Shown here: positions 8,176-16,043 of the stretch, one piece after another
How positions within the stretch are numbered: the first letter of the stretch is position 1
Layout: every line of letters begins with the position of its first letter
Assembly: GCF_000720175.1 (NCBI RefSeq)
Contig: NZ_JOIX01000050.1
Span: 1 to 53,608, forward strand
DNA: 53,608 bases
Source: Streptomyces sp. NRRL S-337
GTDB taxonomy: Bacteria > Actinomycetota > Actinomycetes > Streptomycetales > Streptomycetaceae
Direction of reading: 5' to 3'
The notes under the pieces: generated by a model
The model's input: only the letters and a program-made list of their open reading frames with translations
Told to the model about the DNA's origin: nothing
Databases searched by the model: none
Position numbers and translations under genes: made by a program

Positions 8176-9006
8176 GTGCGTGACGAAAAGGACCGGGTGG
8201 CCGGTCGTGCGTGCCGTATGTGCGGTACGGGGATGGCGCCGGCCGGGCGCGGGCGGCCGGCGGTGTACTGCTCGCGCAGCTGCCAGGCCAAGGCGTACCG
8301 GCGGCGCAAGCAGCCGCCCGCTCCCCCGGCCGCGCCGCCGGCCGGTTCCGCCGCGCACGCCCGGCGCCGCCGGCAGATCGCCGAGGCGCTCTGGCGGATC
8401 GCCGCCGAGCGGGGGCTGCACGCGGCGAGCCTGCGGGAGGTGGCCACGGAGGCCGGGGTGTCGCTGCGCGCCGTCCAGTACCACTTCCGGTCCAAGCACC
8501 GGTTGCTGGTCGACGCGCTGCACCTGCTGCACGAGGAGAACGAGCGGATCGCCCGGTCCCGGTTCCGCCAGGACCCGGCCGATCCGCGCGCCGTACTCCG
8601 TGCCGTCCTGGAGGAGTTCCTGCCGCTGGACGCCCAACGGGCCACCGCGCTACGGGTGTTCGCGGCCTATTACGCCCGGAGCCTGACCGATCCGGCGCTC
8701 GCCGCGGTCTTCCTGGCCGCCGAGCAGCCCCTGGAGCGGCTGGTGGCGGACCTGATCGGCGCGGCCCGCGACGCGGGGCGGACCGCGCCCGGTCTCGACC
8801 CGTGGCGGGAGGCCGATCTGCTGGTCTCCGGGGCGATCGGGCTGGGCGGCGACGTACTGCACCACCGCCGCTCGCTTCAGGACGTCCGGCGCACCCTGGA
8901 CTACCACCTGGAACGGATCTTCGCCGGGGACCGGGCGCATACGGCGCGGGTCCCCGGCGAAGGTCCGGGCAAGGGCGGTCAGCGTGACGTGGCGGGCTCG
9001 GGATAG
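8176..9006 (+). CDS. TetR-family regulator with N-terminal Cys4 knuckle
   Basis: 276 aa. Residues 13-36 hold C-x2-C ... C-x3-C (C13, C16, C32, C36) in the context GRPAVYCSRSCQAKAYRRR, a putative zinc-binding knuckle. The TetR DNA-binding helices follow at about 60-110 (REVATEAGVSLRAVQYHFRSKHRLL), then a TetR C-terminal ligand domain. GTG 8176 is preferred because GGAGGGG precedes it by about 5 nt. The tail after LERIFAGDRAH is low-complexity and overlaps the 3' end of the convergent acyltransferase by 28 bp. Ligand unknown. Confidence 0.85.
   Translation: MRDEKDRVAGRACRMCGTGMAPAGRGRPAVYCSRSCQAKAYRRRKQPPAPPAAPPAGSAAHARRRRQIAEALWRIAAERGLHAASLREVATEAGVSLRAVQYHFRSKHRLLVDALHLLHEENERIARSRFRQDPADPRAVLRAVLEEFLPLDAQRATALRVFAAYYARSLTDPALAAVFLAAEQPLERLVADLIGAARDAGRTAPGLDPWREADLLVSGAIGLGGDVLHHRRSLQDVRRTLDYHLERIFAGDRAHTARVPGEGPGKGGQRDVAGSG
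8919..8962. terminator. Terminator-like hairpin inside the TetR coding end
   Basis: Perfect 14-bp inverted repeat: CTTCGCCGGGGACC (8919-8932) and GGTCCCCGGCGAAG (8949-8962), loop 16 nt with internal GCGC pairing. It lies just beyond the stop of the minus-strand acyltransferase (8979), so it is placed to end that operon, while being translated as the tail of the TetR protein. Confidence 0.65.
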
Positions 9007-10172
9007 AACTCCCGCGGCCGCCCGCGGCTGTCCTTGAGCCGGCCCAGCAGGCTCGCCGGGTACTCGACGAGCCAGTAGCTCACGGCGGCCACCGGCAGCG
9101 CCGCCAGGAACACGATCAGCAGGGCGGGCCAGAAGCCCGCCCGGCCGCCGGGCAGCAGCCCCGCGTTGTGCAGCTGGAGCATCACCGGTTCGTGCCAGAT
9201 GAACATGCTGTAGCTGACCAGCCCGACGGCGGTCAGCCAGCGGGCGGTCAACAGCCGGTGCCAGACCGGGGGTTGGCGTACGTGGAGGGTGCTGAAGATC
9301 AGCACCACCCACAGCACCGAGGCGATCGGGTGGTAGAAGGTGAAGGTGAAGTTCTCCGGACCGGAGTCCAGCGAGAGCGCGAACAGACCGGCCAGCGCAA
9401 GCCCGGCCGGCAGCAGCGCGGCGCGCGGGCCCAGCCGGCCCCGGTCACCGAGCGCGGCCGTCGCGACAGCCAGCCCCATCCCGGCCGCGAACCCGCCGAA
9501 GCGGGCCTGCGGACCGAAGTACACCACCCAGTCGGTGTGCGGCACCCCGAACCCGTAGTGGGCGACGGCGATCCAGGCGAGCGGCGCGGCGTACAGCACC
9601 GCGCAGCCCGCCGCGCACAGCGCCACCCGGCTGCCGCGCCGCCGCAGCGGCCGGCAGGCCCGTACGGCCAGCGGTCCCAGCGCCACCAGCACGGCGTAGA
9701 ACAGCACCTCCAGCGACAGCGACCAGGTGGGGCCCAAGGTGTAGAAGATCCGCTGCTGGTCGAAGACATGGGTGAAGGTGAGGTGTTCCACCAGGTCCCG
9801 CCAGTTGCCCGGCAGGGACGGGTTACGGCTCGCCCAGACGACGAGGACCGCCAGCACGTACAGCGGCAGGATCCGGATCGCGCGCCGGAAGAGGAACAGC
9901 CGGGCCGGGCGGAGCGAGCGCCCGTCGATCGCGGCCCGCGCGTACGACAGCGTCAGCAGGTACGCGGACAGCACGAAGAACAGGTCGATGACTTCGAGCG
10001 AGAGGGCCGCACCCACCAGCGGGTTGTCGACCGGCGGATGGCTGCCGCCGGCGTCGTAGCGGAAGTACTGCTGCCACACGTGGAAGGCGACGGTGCTCAG
10101 TGCGGCCAGTCCGCGGAAGCCGTCGATGGCGCCGGCCCGGTTGCGCGGCGGCGCGGCGGCCGGTGTGCTCAT
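8979..10172 (-). CDS. Acyltransferase 3 family membrane protein
   Basis: 397 aa integral membrane acyltransferase of the OafA/NolL/ExoZ type, which O-acylates surface sugars or polymers. Seen: an N-terminal DGFRGLAALSTVAFHVW block with the conserved His, LFFVLSAYLLTLSYAR, about ten hydrophobic helices, and SYSMFIWHEPVMLQL near the C-terminus. Its ATG overlaps the TGA of the glycosyltransferase by 4 bp (10169-10172), so it is translationally coupled and probably decorates that enzyme's product (inference). Confidence 0.88.
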   Translation of the reverse strand: MSTPAAAPPRNRAGAIDGFRGLAALSTVAFHVWQQYFRYDAGGSHPPVDNPLVGAALSLEVIDLFFVLSAYLLTLSYARAAIDGRSLRPARLFLFRRAIRILPLYVLAVLVVWASRNPSLPGNWRDLVEHLTFTHVFDQQRIFYTLGPTWSLSLEVLFYAVLVALGPLAVRACRPLRRRGSRVALCAAGCAVLYAAPLAWIAVAHYGFGVPHTDWVVYFGPQARFGGFAAGMGLAVATAALGDRGRLGPRAALLPAGLALAGLFALSLDSGPENFTFTFYHPIASVLWVVLIFSTLHVRQPPVWHRLLTARWLTAVGLVSYSMFIWHEPVMLQLHNAGLLPGGRAGFWPALLIVFLAALPVAAVSYWLVEYPASLLGRLKDSRGRPREFYPEPATSR

Positions 10173-12538
10173 CGGGGAGCCACCGCCTTCGCGGCGGCGC
10201 GCGGGGTGACCCGCCACTGCCGGTCGCCCAGCGCCTCCTTGAGGTGCGCCTGGCGGGCCACCATGTTCTTGAAGTGGCTGTAGAAGACCGTCGAGACGAG
10301 GAAGTACGACCAGAACCAGCGGCGGCGCGAGCGGAGTTCGGGCACCGCCAGCCGCCAGGCGAAGAGCGCCTGCACCGGGCCGGCCGCCAGGGTGAAGAGC
10401 ACGGCCAGCACGCACACCGGCACGGCCCAGTCGAGGTGCGTGAAGCCGCCGGCCTTCCACGCCGAGTACAGCAGGATGGGCAGGATCTGCAGGGTCAGCC
10501 AGGGCTGCACCTCCCGCCAGCCCAGCAGCACGAACAGGCCGAGCTTCTGACGGGCCGTGAACACCGGTGACGCAAGGCCCCGCCACAGGTGCTTGAGCGA
10601 GACCTGGAGCCAGCCCTGCGCCCAGCGGGAGCGCTGGTTCCACAGCGCCTTGAGGGTGGTGGGCGCCAACTCGCGGGAGATCAGGGTGCGGTCGACGGCG
10701 AACCGGGCGCCCTCGCCCAGGGCACGCAGCGTCGAGTCGATGTCCTCGGTGAGCATCGAGCCGTGCATCCGGGTGCGGGCGAGCAGGTCGGTGCGCCAGA
10801 AGCCGTTCGAGCCGCCGAAGACGCCGAAGCCGTAGAGCCGGGTGCGGCCCGGGTGGCTGACCGCGTAGATCGCCTCGAACTCCACCGCCACCAGTTCGGC
10901 CACCCGCGAGCTCTCGCCGTTGCGGATCACGCAGTGGCCCTGGACCACGTCGTGGCCGTTGGACAGCCAGTGCCAGGCGTCCTTGAAGGCGGTCGGGGCG
11001 GGGTGGTGGTCGGCGTCGAAGATGCCGACGAACTCGCCGCGGACCCGGGTGACCGCGGCGTTGATGTTCTGCGCCTTGGACGTCGAGCCGGCGACCGGCA
11101 GCAGCACCAGCCGCGGGTCGCGGACGGCGATCTCGCGCAGGGTGTCCTCGACCGGCAGCGGGTGCGGCGTGTTGTACGCCAGCACGATCTCCAGCTCGTT
11201 GGGGTAGTCGAGGCGGAGGAACGACTCCACGGTGTCGACAATGGTGGCGGCCTCGTTGGGCAGGTACGCCGCGATGACCGCGCTGGCCGGTGGATAGGGC
11301 GCGCCGGGTTCCGCCGGCCGGGCCGTCGCGTCGAGCGAGAAGAGGCACTCCAGGACGATCAGCAGCGCGGAGAGCACCAGTCCGCCCACCACCACCCAGT
11401 ACATGGCCGAGCCCAGGTCCCAGCCGAGCGTGTACGCCTGCTGGTAGAGCACGAACGGCACCGCGACGCCGAGCAGCAGCGCCAGGACCGGGGAGAGCGC
11501 CGAGAGGGCGGGCCGGATCAGCGCGCCGAGCGGCGGCCGGCGGTGCCGGTGCGGGGTGCCGCGCATCCACGGCGCGTACCGGACCGGCCGCAGGTCCCGG
11601 TGGCGGAGCGCCTCCTGAACGGCGTCCAGGGCCTGCGCGGTGGCCTGGGTGCCGTCCGCGCAGCCGGTGAGCGGCAGCCAGCCGATGGCCGGGGTGAGGC
11701 GGACGTTCTCGTCGGCGACGATGAAGCGGGTACCGGCCACGGTGGCGGCGAACTTCGTCAGGGCCCGGTGGGCGGTCTCCTCGTCGACGCCGGGCAGCAG
11801 CATCAGCAGATGGCCGTCGTCGTCCCGGCCGAGCCGGTCGCAGAAGCTGCCGAGCCGCTCGGCCACCCCGGCCAGCCGCTCGGCGACCTCCCGGCGGACC
11901 CGGGGCCCGAGCCGGGCCTCCAGGGCGGCCATCTCGGCGACCCCGACGACGGCGAGCACCCCACCGTGCCGGGCGGCCTCCGGGCGCTGGAGCTCGCGGT
12001 CGAGCTCGTCCAGGAAGTGCGGCTGGGAGTAGAGGCCGGTGCGCGGGTCGCGCAGCAGGCTCTCGACGGGGACCGGCACGCGGCGGAGCTTGGCCTCGAT
12101 CCGGGCGGAGAGTTCGACCGGGTCGGAGGCCTCGGGTATGCAGTCGTCGGCGCCCTGGCGGAGCATGTCGACGACGTCGGCGGGCTCCGGGGTGGCGGTG
12201 ACCATGAGCAGCGGCAGCGCCCGCCCGGCGGGGGCGGTGCGGACCTCGCGGATCACCTCCAGGCCGGTTTCGTGGTCCGCGGCCGTGCCGGGAGCGGCGT
12301 ACCCGTACGGGTCGTCGAGGGCGACGACGGCGTCCGGGTGCGCGTGGCCCATCCGCCGGTCGACCTCGCCGGGTGGGGCGTGGGTGACGGCGTGGCCGGT
12401 GGCGCGCAGGGTCCGGGTGAGGCGCTCCAGGCGCGGTCCTGGGGCGCCGACGACGAGTACGTGCGTCGTCGGGTCGGTTGCGTCGTCGAGCAGGGCCGTG
12501 GGTGAGCCCTGGTGGTTGGCGTGGTGCGAAGTGAGCAC
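10169..12538 (-). CDS. Glycosyltransferase 2 with pseudo-receiver and pseudo-GGDEF domains
   Basis: 789 aa membrane polysaccharide synthase-like fusion. Residues about 25-142 resemble a response-regulator receiver, but the N-terminal acidic pair is missing and the conserved Lys is Glu126. Residues about 150-285 resemble GGDEF (starts RDPRTGLYSQPHFLDEL), but the signature reads GRDDD (227-231), so cyclase activity is unlikely. Two helices follow (about 345-400), then a processive GT2 domain with DAD (D508, D510), EDID near 598 and QRSRW (635-639), and C-terminal helices. GTG 12538 is preferred over ATG 12568 because AAAGGA lies 9 nt upstream of it and nothing precedes the ATG. The first gene of a two-gene operon. 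Product polymer unknown; the sensory domains suggest allosteric control. Confidence 0.88.
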   Translation of the reverse strand: MLTSHHANHQGSPTALLDDATDPTTHVLVVGAPGPRLERLTRTLRATGHAVTHAPPGEVDRRMGHAHPDAVVALDDPYGYAAPGTAADHETGLEVIREVRTAPAGRALPLLMVTATPEPADVVDMLRQGADDCIPEASDPVELSARIEAKLRRVPVPVESLLRDPRTGLYSQPHFLDELDRELQRPEAARHGGVLAVVGVAEMAALEARLGPRVRREVAERLAGVAERLGSFCDRLGRDDDGHLLMLLPGVDEETAHRALTKFAATVAGTRFIVADENVRLTPAIGWLPLTGCADGTQATAQALDAVQEALRHRDLRPVRYAPWMRGTPHRHRRPPLGALIRPALSALSPVLALLLGVAVPFVLYQQAYTLGWDLGSAMYWVVVGGLVLSALLIVLECLFSLDATARPAEPGAPYPPASAVIAAYLPNEAATIVDTVESFLRLDYPNELEIVLAYNTPHPLPVEDTLREIAVRDPRLVLLPVAGSTSKAQNINAAVTRVRGEFVGIFDADHHPAPTAFKDAWHWLSNGHDVVQGHCVIRNGESSRVAELVAVEFEAIYAVSHPGRTRLYGFGVFGGSNGFWRTDLLARTRMHGSMLTEDIDSTLRALGEGARFAVDRTLISRELAPTTLKALWNQRSRWAQGWLQVSLKHLWRGLASPVFTARQKLGLFVLLGWREVQPWLTLQILPILLYSAWKAGGFTHLDWAVPVCVLAVLFTLAAGPVQALFAWRLAVPELRSRRRWFWSYFLVSTVFYSHFKNMVARQAHLKEALGDRQWRVTPRAAAKAVAPR

Positions 12539-12815
12539 CTGGGAATGTCCTTTCGTGCAAGGAGACATGCGAAAGCGGGCCCGGGCGCCGGACGTGCGGC
12601 GGCCCCGGACCGTCAGCCGGTTCAGTCGGCTGTCAGATGCATGACATGCGCATCGCCGCGGTCGTTCGGGATGCCCGTCTCTCCGCGGGACGGACGACGA
12701 CGCACGGACGCACGGCTGCTAACGCAGCCTCCAAGCCTCGGAACGCATCGTGGCGTTCCTGCATTGCTCGCATATGAAGGGTCCCATCCTGATCGGATTG
12801 TGGGGGGAGGACCGG

Positions 12816-12887
12816 ATGTCGGGTGGTGCGGCCGGCCGGTCCGCCACGCGGTCCGGTCGGCAACGCCAGCCTCGGGGTTCACTGTGA
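12816..12887 (+). CDS. Possible 23-aa leader or small peptide
   Basis: ATG 12816 follows a very strong ribosome site (GGGGGGAGG, 12802-12810) and runs 23 basic codons (starts MSGGAAGRSATRSG) to TGA 12885-12887. The Shine-Dalgarno quality is the only positive evidence; composition is uninformative and no family is recognised. It could be a leader ORF for the downstream regulator or chance. Confidence 0.25.
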   Translation: MSGGAAGRSATRSGRQRQPRGSL

Positions 12888-12903
12888 CACCCCACCTTCA
12901 TCT

Positions 12904-12923
12904 GCGTAACGCTCTTATTACGC
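12904..12923. promoter_or_regulatory. Candidate operator dyad upstream of XRE gene
   Basis: GCGTAA (12904-12909) and TTACGC (12918-12923) form an inverted repeat with 8-nt spacing, about 175 bp upstream of the XRE start. The protein that might bind it is unknown; self-regulation by the XRE protein is one option. Confidence 0.3.
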
Positions 12924-13097
12924 CGCGCCGTCCGAGCCGATTCGTTGTGCGCTACCGCCCGGTAAGCACCGGGCTATCGGCTATACCCAGTAAGCGAGTT
13001 GATGAGGGAAATGGGACAGATCGTGCACTTCTGACGCACCGACGCCTCGCACGGTCCCGGCGCCTTCGAGTCGAAGGGGAAATGGAGGTTCGTACCT

Positions 13098-13919
13098 ATG
13101 GACGATCTGTTAATCTGCCCGCTCCTGGATGTTCCTCCATCTCCCCTCCCCCAAAGCACCCTCCAGCGCCGGGTGCAGCGAGGTGTCCCGCACGTGTACA
13201 GCACTCCGTTTTCCCCTGCCGAGGCCAGATCCGCGCGGGCCCGCGTGGGCCTGACCACGGCTCAGGTCGCCCAGTCCATGACGGCCTGCGGTGCGCCGGT
13301 CCGGCCCGAGCTCATCGAGGCCTGGGAGTACGGCTCCCAGGTCCCCACCGAGACCCAGCTGTTTGCCCTCGCAGACGTCCTGTGGTGCCCGCCGACCGTG
13401 CTGATGGGCGTCGAGCCGCGGACCTTGGCCGAACACCGCATGTCCCGTCAGATCGGCGTGGACCGGCTGGCCCAGCTGATCGGCATGGACCCGGCGGCCT
13501 ACCGGGCGGCGGAGGCCGCGAACCGGTGGAACGGTGACTACCGCCAGACCAAGGCACTGGTGGAGGCGCTGGGCCTGTCGCTGCGGAAGCTGATCGGCGT
13601 GATGGGACGGGACGAGGAACTCGCCGGGCACCTGCGGTCGGCCATCGAGGGCCGCTGGAAGGCACACGTCGGACCGGTCATCGAGATCACCACGCTGAAC
13701 AAGACCCGGGTGAGCGACGCGCTGCGCACCATGCACGCGGAGTTCGCCGAGTTCTCCGAGCGCTACATGGGACACCTGGTGGCACGCAACGACGACTCCC
13801 GCCTCAAGGAGGTCGCGGCCGAACGGTCGGCGTACCTGCGCCGGCTGGCCGACCACTTCTGGGAGCTGATCGGCGAGGCCGGCGAGGCGCCGCCGTTCAA
13901 CACCGTGACCGCCTACTAG
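13098..13919 (+). CDS. XRE-like helix-turn-helix regulator with TTA codon
   Basis: 273 aa. Two HTH-like segments: ARVGLTTAQVAQSM...LIEAWEYGSQVPTETQLFALADVL (about 50-95) and a second, diverged one about 110-160 (VDRLAQLIGMDPAAYRAAEAANRW). The remainder is helical with no recognised domain. ATG 13098 follows GGAGG (13084-13088). With this start codon 5 is TTA (13110-13112), which in Streptomyces is read only by the bldA tRNA, implying developmental control of translation. A downstream GTG start would remove the TTA, so the start matters. Convergent with the NCS2 permease. Confidence 0.75.
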   Translation: MDDLLICPLLDVPPSPLPQSTLQRRVQRGVPHVYSTPFSPAEARSARARVGLTTAQVAQSMTACGAPVRPELIEAWEYGSQVPTETQLFALADVLWCPPTVLMGVEPRTLAEHRMSRQIGVDRLAQLIGMDPAAYRAAEAANRWNGDYRQTKALVEALGLSLRKLIGVMGRDEELAGHLRSAIEGRWKAHVGPVIEITTLNKTRVSDALRTMHAEFAEFSERYMGHLVARNDDSRLKEVAAERSAYLRRLADHFWELIGEAGEAPPFNTVTAY

Positions 13920-13920
13920 A

Positions 13921-13988
13921 CGGCCCCGGGAGCGCGGCGGGCGGGGAGGGGTGCGGGCCCTTCCCCGCCCACCGCGCGTCCGGGGCCG
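13921..13988. terminator. Long hairpin between convergent genes
   Basis: CGGCCCCGG (13921-13929) pairs with CCGGGGCCG (13980-13988); inner arms GCGCGG/CCGCGC and GGGCGGGGA/TCCCCGCCC extend the stem. It occupies almost the whole gap between the XRE gene and the permease stop at 13992. Confidence 0.75.
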
Positions 13989-13991
13989 CGC

Positions 13992-15590
13992 TCAATGGGT
14001 CGGCATGTCCCAGTGCGGGCCCTGGGGGGCCTGCGGGTGCTGCGGGAAGTGCCGGGCCGGGCCGGGCGGCGGGAAGTGCCTGGCCGGGCGCTGCGGGTCG
14101 TACGGGGCGGCCGCCGGGCCGGGGACGCCCAGGGGGTCGGCGGCGCCTGCCGGGTCCTGGTCGGCCGGCGGGGGGTACGCCGCGTCCGCCGGCTCCCCGT
14201 CGTCCTCCATCTCGTCCCAGTCGATCTCCACCGCGTTGCGGCGGGTGAAGACGTTGAAGAGCAGGTTCAGCAGGATCGCGGTCAGACCGCCCAGCGTGAT
14301 ACCGCTGTTGAGGACGGCCCGGACGCCCTCCGGCATCCGATCGAAGAACGGGGCGACGGCGGTCGGCAGCATCGCGGCGCCGAGGCTGACCGCCAGGATC
14401 AGTGCGTTGCGCTCCTCGCGCAGGTCCGCCTTGCCGAGGATCTGGATGCCCACGGTGGCGACCATGCCGAACATGGAGATCGCCGCACCGCCGAGCACCG
14501 GGTGCGGGATCGCGGCGACCAGGCTGCCGACCTTCGGCAGCAGGCCCAGGGCGATCATGAAGACACCGGCCGCGACCACGACGAACCGGCTCATGACCCG
14601 GGACATCCGCACCAGACCGATGTTCTCGGCGAATGCCACGTAGGGGAAGGAATTGAAAAGACCACCGAGAACGGTCGCGACACCGTCCGCGCGCAGCGCC
14701 CGGGCGACCGTGTCGTTGTCCACCCGCTTCCGCGTGATCTCCCCGATGGCATAGACGTCACCGGTGGTTTCCACCATCGTGATCAGCATGACGACGACCA
14801 TCGCGATGATGGGGAACGGCTCGAACTTCGGCATTCCGTAGTGGAAGGGCGTGCTGACGCCGAACCAGTCGGCGTGCTGCACCGCGCTGAAATCCACGTC
14901 GCCGAAGGCCCAGGCGACCGCGGTACCGCCGACGAGGCCGAGCAGCACGGCGAGGCTGCTCAGATACGGCTTGCCGATCCGGACCACGGCGAGGATGAAC
15001 AGCAGGGTTCCCAGGGCGTATCCGAGGTTCTTCAGGTCGCCGTATTCCGGCTTCCCGATCAACTGCGCACCGCCGGCCGCGTCCTGAAGGGCCTGCGGTA
15101 TCAGCGTCATGCCGATGATGGTGAGGATGGTGCCGATGACGACCGGCGGGAAGTACTTCACCAGCTTGCTGAAGAACGGCGCGAAGAGGAAGGTCGCTAT
15201 GCCCGCGGTGATCACCGCGCCGTAGACGACGAGCAGTCCCGCGGTGCCGCCGCCCGCCCCCTGGCCGATGGCGATCATCGGGGAGACCGCGGTGAAGGTG
15301 ACGCCCTGGACCAGCGGCATCCTGGCGCCGATCTTCCAGACGCCCAGGGCCTGGATGATCGAGGCGATGCCACAGGTGAACAGGTCCGCGTTGATCAGGT
15401 AGACGAGCTGTTCGTGGGAGAGTTCCAGGGCGTTCCCGAGCAGGATCGGGACGATGACCGCGGCCGCGTAGAAGGCGAGGACGTGCTGGAAACCGTAAAG
15501 GGTGAGTTTGCCGACGGGGAGCACCTCGTCGACCGGATGCGTGCTCTGGTTCGGGAACTGCGGGTGATGTTGTCGGGAGACTCGTGCCAT
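13992..15590 (-). CDS. NCS2 nucleobase:cation symporter (uracil/xanthine permease family)
   Basis: 532 aa with the UraA/PbuX fold: LTLYGFQHVLAFYAAAVIVPILLG at the start, about 14 hydrophobic segments, the VQGVTFTAVSPMIAIG segment and the TM10-like VETTGDVYAIGEITRKRVDNDTVARALRADGVATVLGGLFNSFPYVAFAENIG-type region (here in pieces around 14640-14780). The C-terminal tail of about 75 residues is Pro/Gln/Gly-rich and likely disordered. Transports uracil, xanthine or urate by proton symport in this family; the exact base is not readable. Start ATG 15590 has only a weak purine-rich leader. Confidence 0.88.
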   Translation of the reverse strand: MARVSRQHHPQFPNQSTHPVDEVLPVGKLTLYGFQHVLAFYAAAVIVPILLGNALELSHEQLVYLINADLFTCGIASIIQALGVWKIGARMPLVQGVTFTAVSPMIAIGQGAGGGTAGLLVVYGAVITAGIATFLFAPFFSKLVKYFPPVVIGTILTIIGMTLIPQALQDAAGGAQLIGKPEYGDLKNLGYALGTLLFILAVVRIGKPYLSSLAVLLGLVGGTAVAWAFGDVDFSAVQHADWFGVSTPFHYGMPKFEPFPIIAMVVVMLITMVETTGDVYAIGEITRKRVDNDTVARALRADGVATVLGGLFNSFPYVAFAENIGLVRMSRVMSRFVVVAAGVFMIALGLLPKVGSLVAAIPHPVLGGAAISMFGMVATVGIQILGKADLREERNALILAVSLGAAMLPTAVAPFFDRMPEGVRAVLNSGITLGGLTAILLNLLFNVFTRRNAVEIDWDEMEDDGEPADAAYPPPADQDPAGAADPLGVPGPAAAPYDPQRPARHFPPPGPARHFPQHPQAPQGPHWDMPTH

Positions 15591-16043
15591 CTCTGCCTTG
15601 CCTTCAGGAGGTAGGTGAATAAGAAGGACCGGCGCCGTCGCGTCCCGGTGAACGGACGGGCCGGCTGGGTCTTACAAAGCCGACGTCGAACCGGTGTTGC
15701 CGACACCACGTAGCCCTGCGCTGCACATTGCGTCCTGGTTCGGCAGGACTTCCTTCGATCAGCGCGGCAATGTCCGGCATTTCCTTGGAATTTGCGGGTG
15801 GCGGCCAATCGGATCGCTCACCTTAGTTGACCTTCGACCCTCCTCGCGAGTAACCGGCGGCGTTCGCTCGCATAAAGCCCTCATAAAGCAGGCCTTCGCG
15901 GATATAAAGCGGGATCACCGCTTGAATTTCCGTTTTGAGTGGCAGCCTTGCCGGGGCCTTTGTCGCGATGGCGGCGATATGGACCACGGCCGCGGCTCGG
16001 GCGCGGACGGGCGGGGCCCGGGCCGCCGCCGTAAAATCCAGGT
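15591..16043. other. 453-bp divergent intergenic region
   Basis: Separates the NCS2 permease (minus) from the FHA-ABC gene (plus). Contains three helically phased ATAAAGC repeats (15871-15910) and a TTGACC at 15827-15832 that could be a -35 for the plus strand. No convincing coding sequence or RNA gene seen. Confidence 0.6.
15871..15910. promoter_or_regulatory. Three phased ATAAAGC direct repeats
   Basis: CATAAAGC at 15871-15878 and 15882-15889, and TATAAAGC at 15903-15910. Start-to-start distances are 11 and 21 bp, about one and two helical turns, which is how cooperative direct-repeat operators are laid out. They lie 134-173 bp upstream of the FHA-ABC start and about 280-320 bp upstream of the permease start. 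Confidence 0.4.

Larger units (their letters stand above)
12539..13097. other. 559-bp divergent intergenic region
   Basis: Less GC-rich than its surroundings. It holds a possible 23-codon ORF (12816-12887), the dyad GCGTAA-8 nt-TTACGC (12904-12923), and the small inverted repeat CCCGGT-AAGC-ACCGGG (12958-12973). It must contain promoters for both the glycosyltransferase and the XRE gene. No RNA gene or known riboswitch was recognised. Confidence 0.6.
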
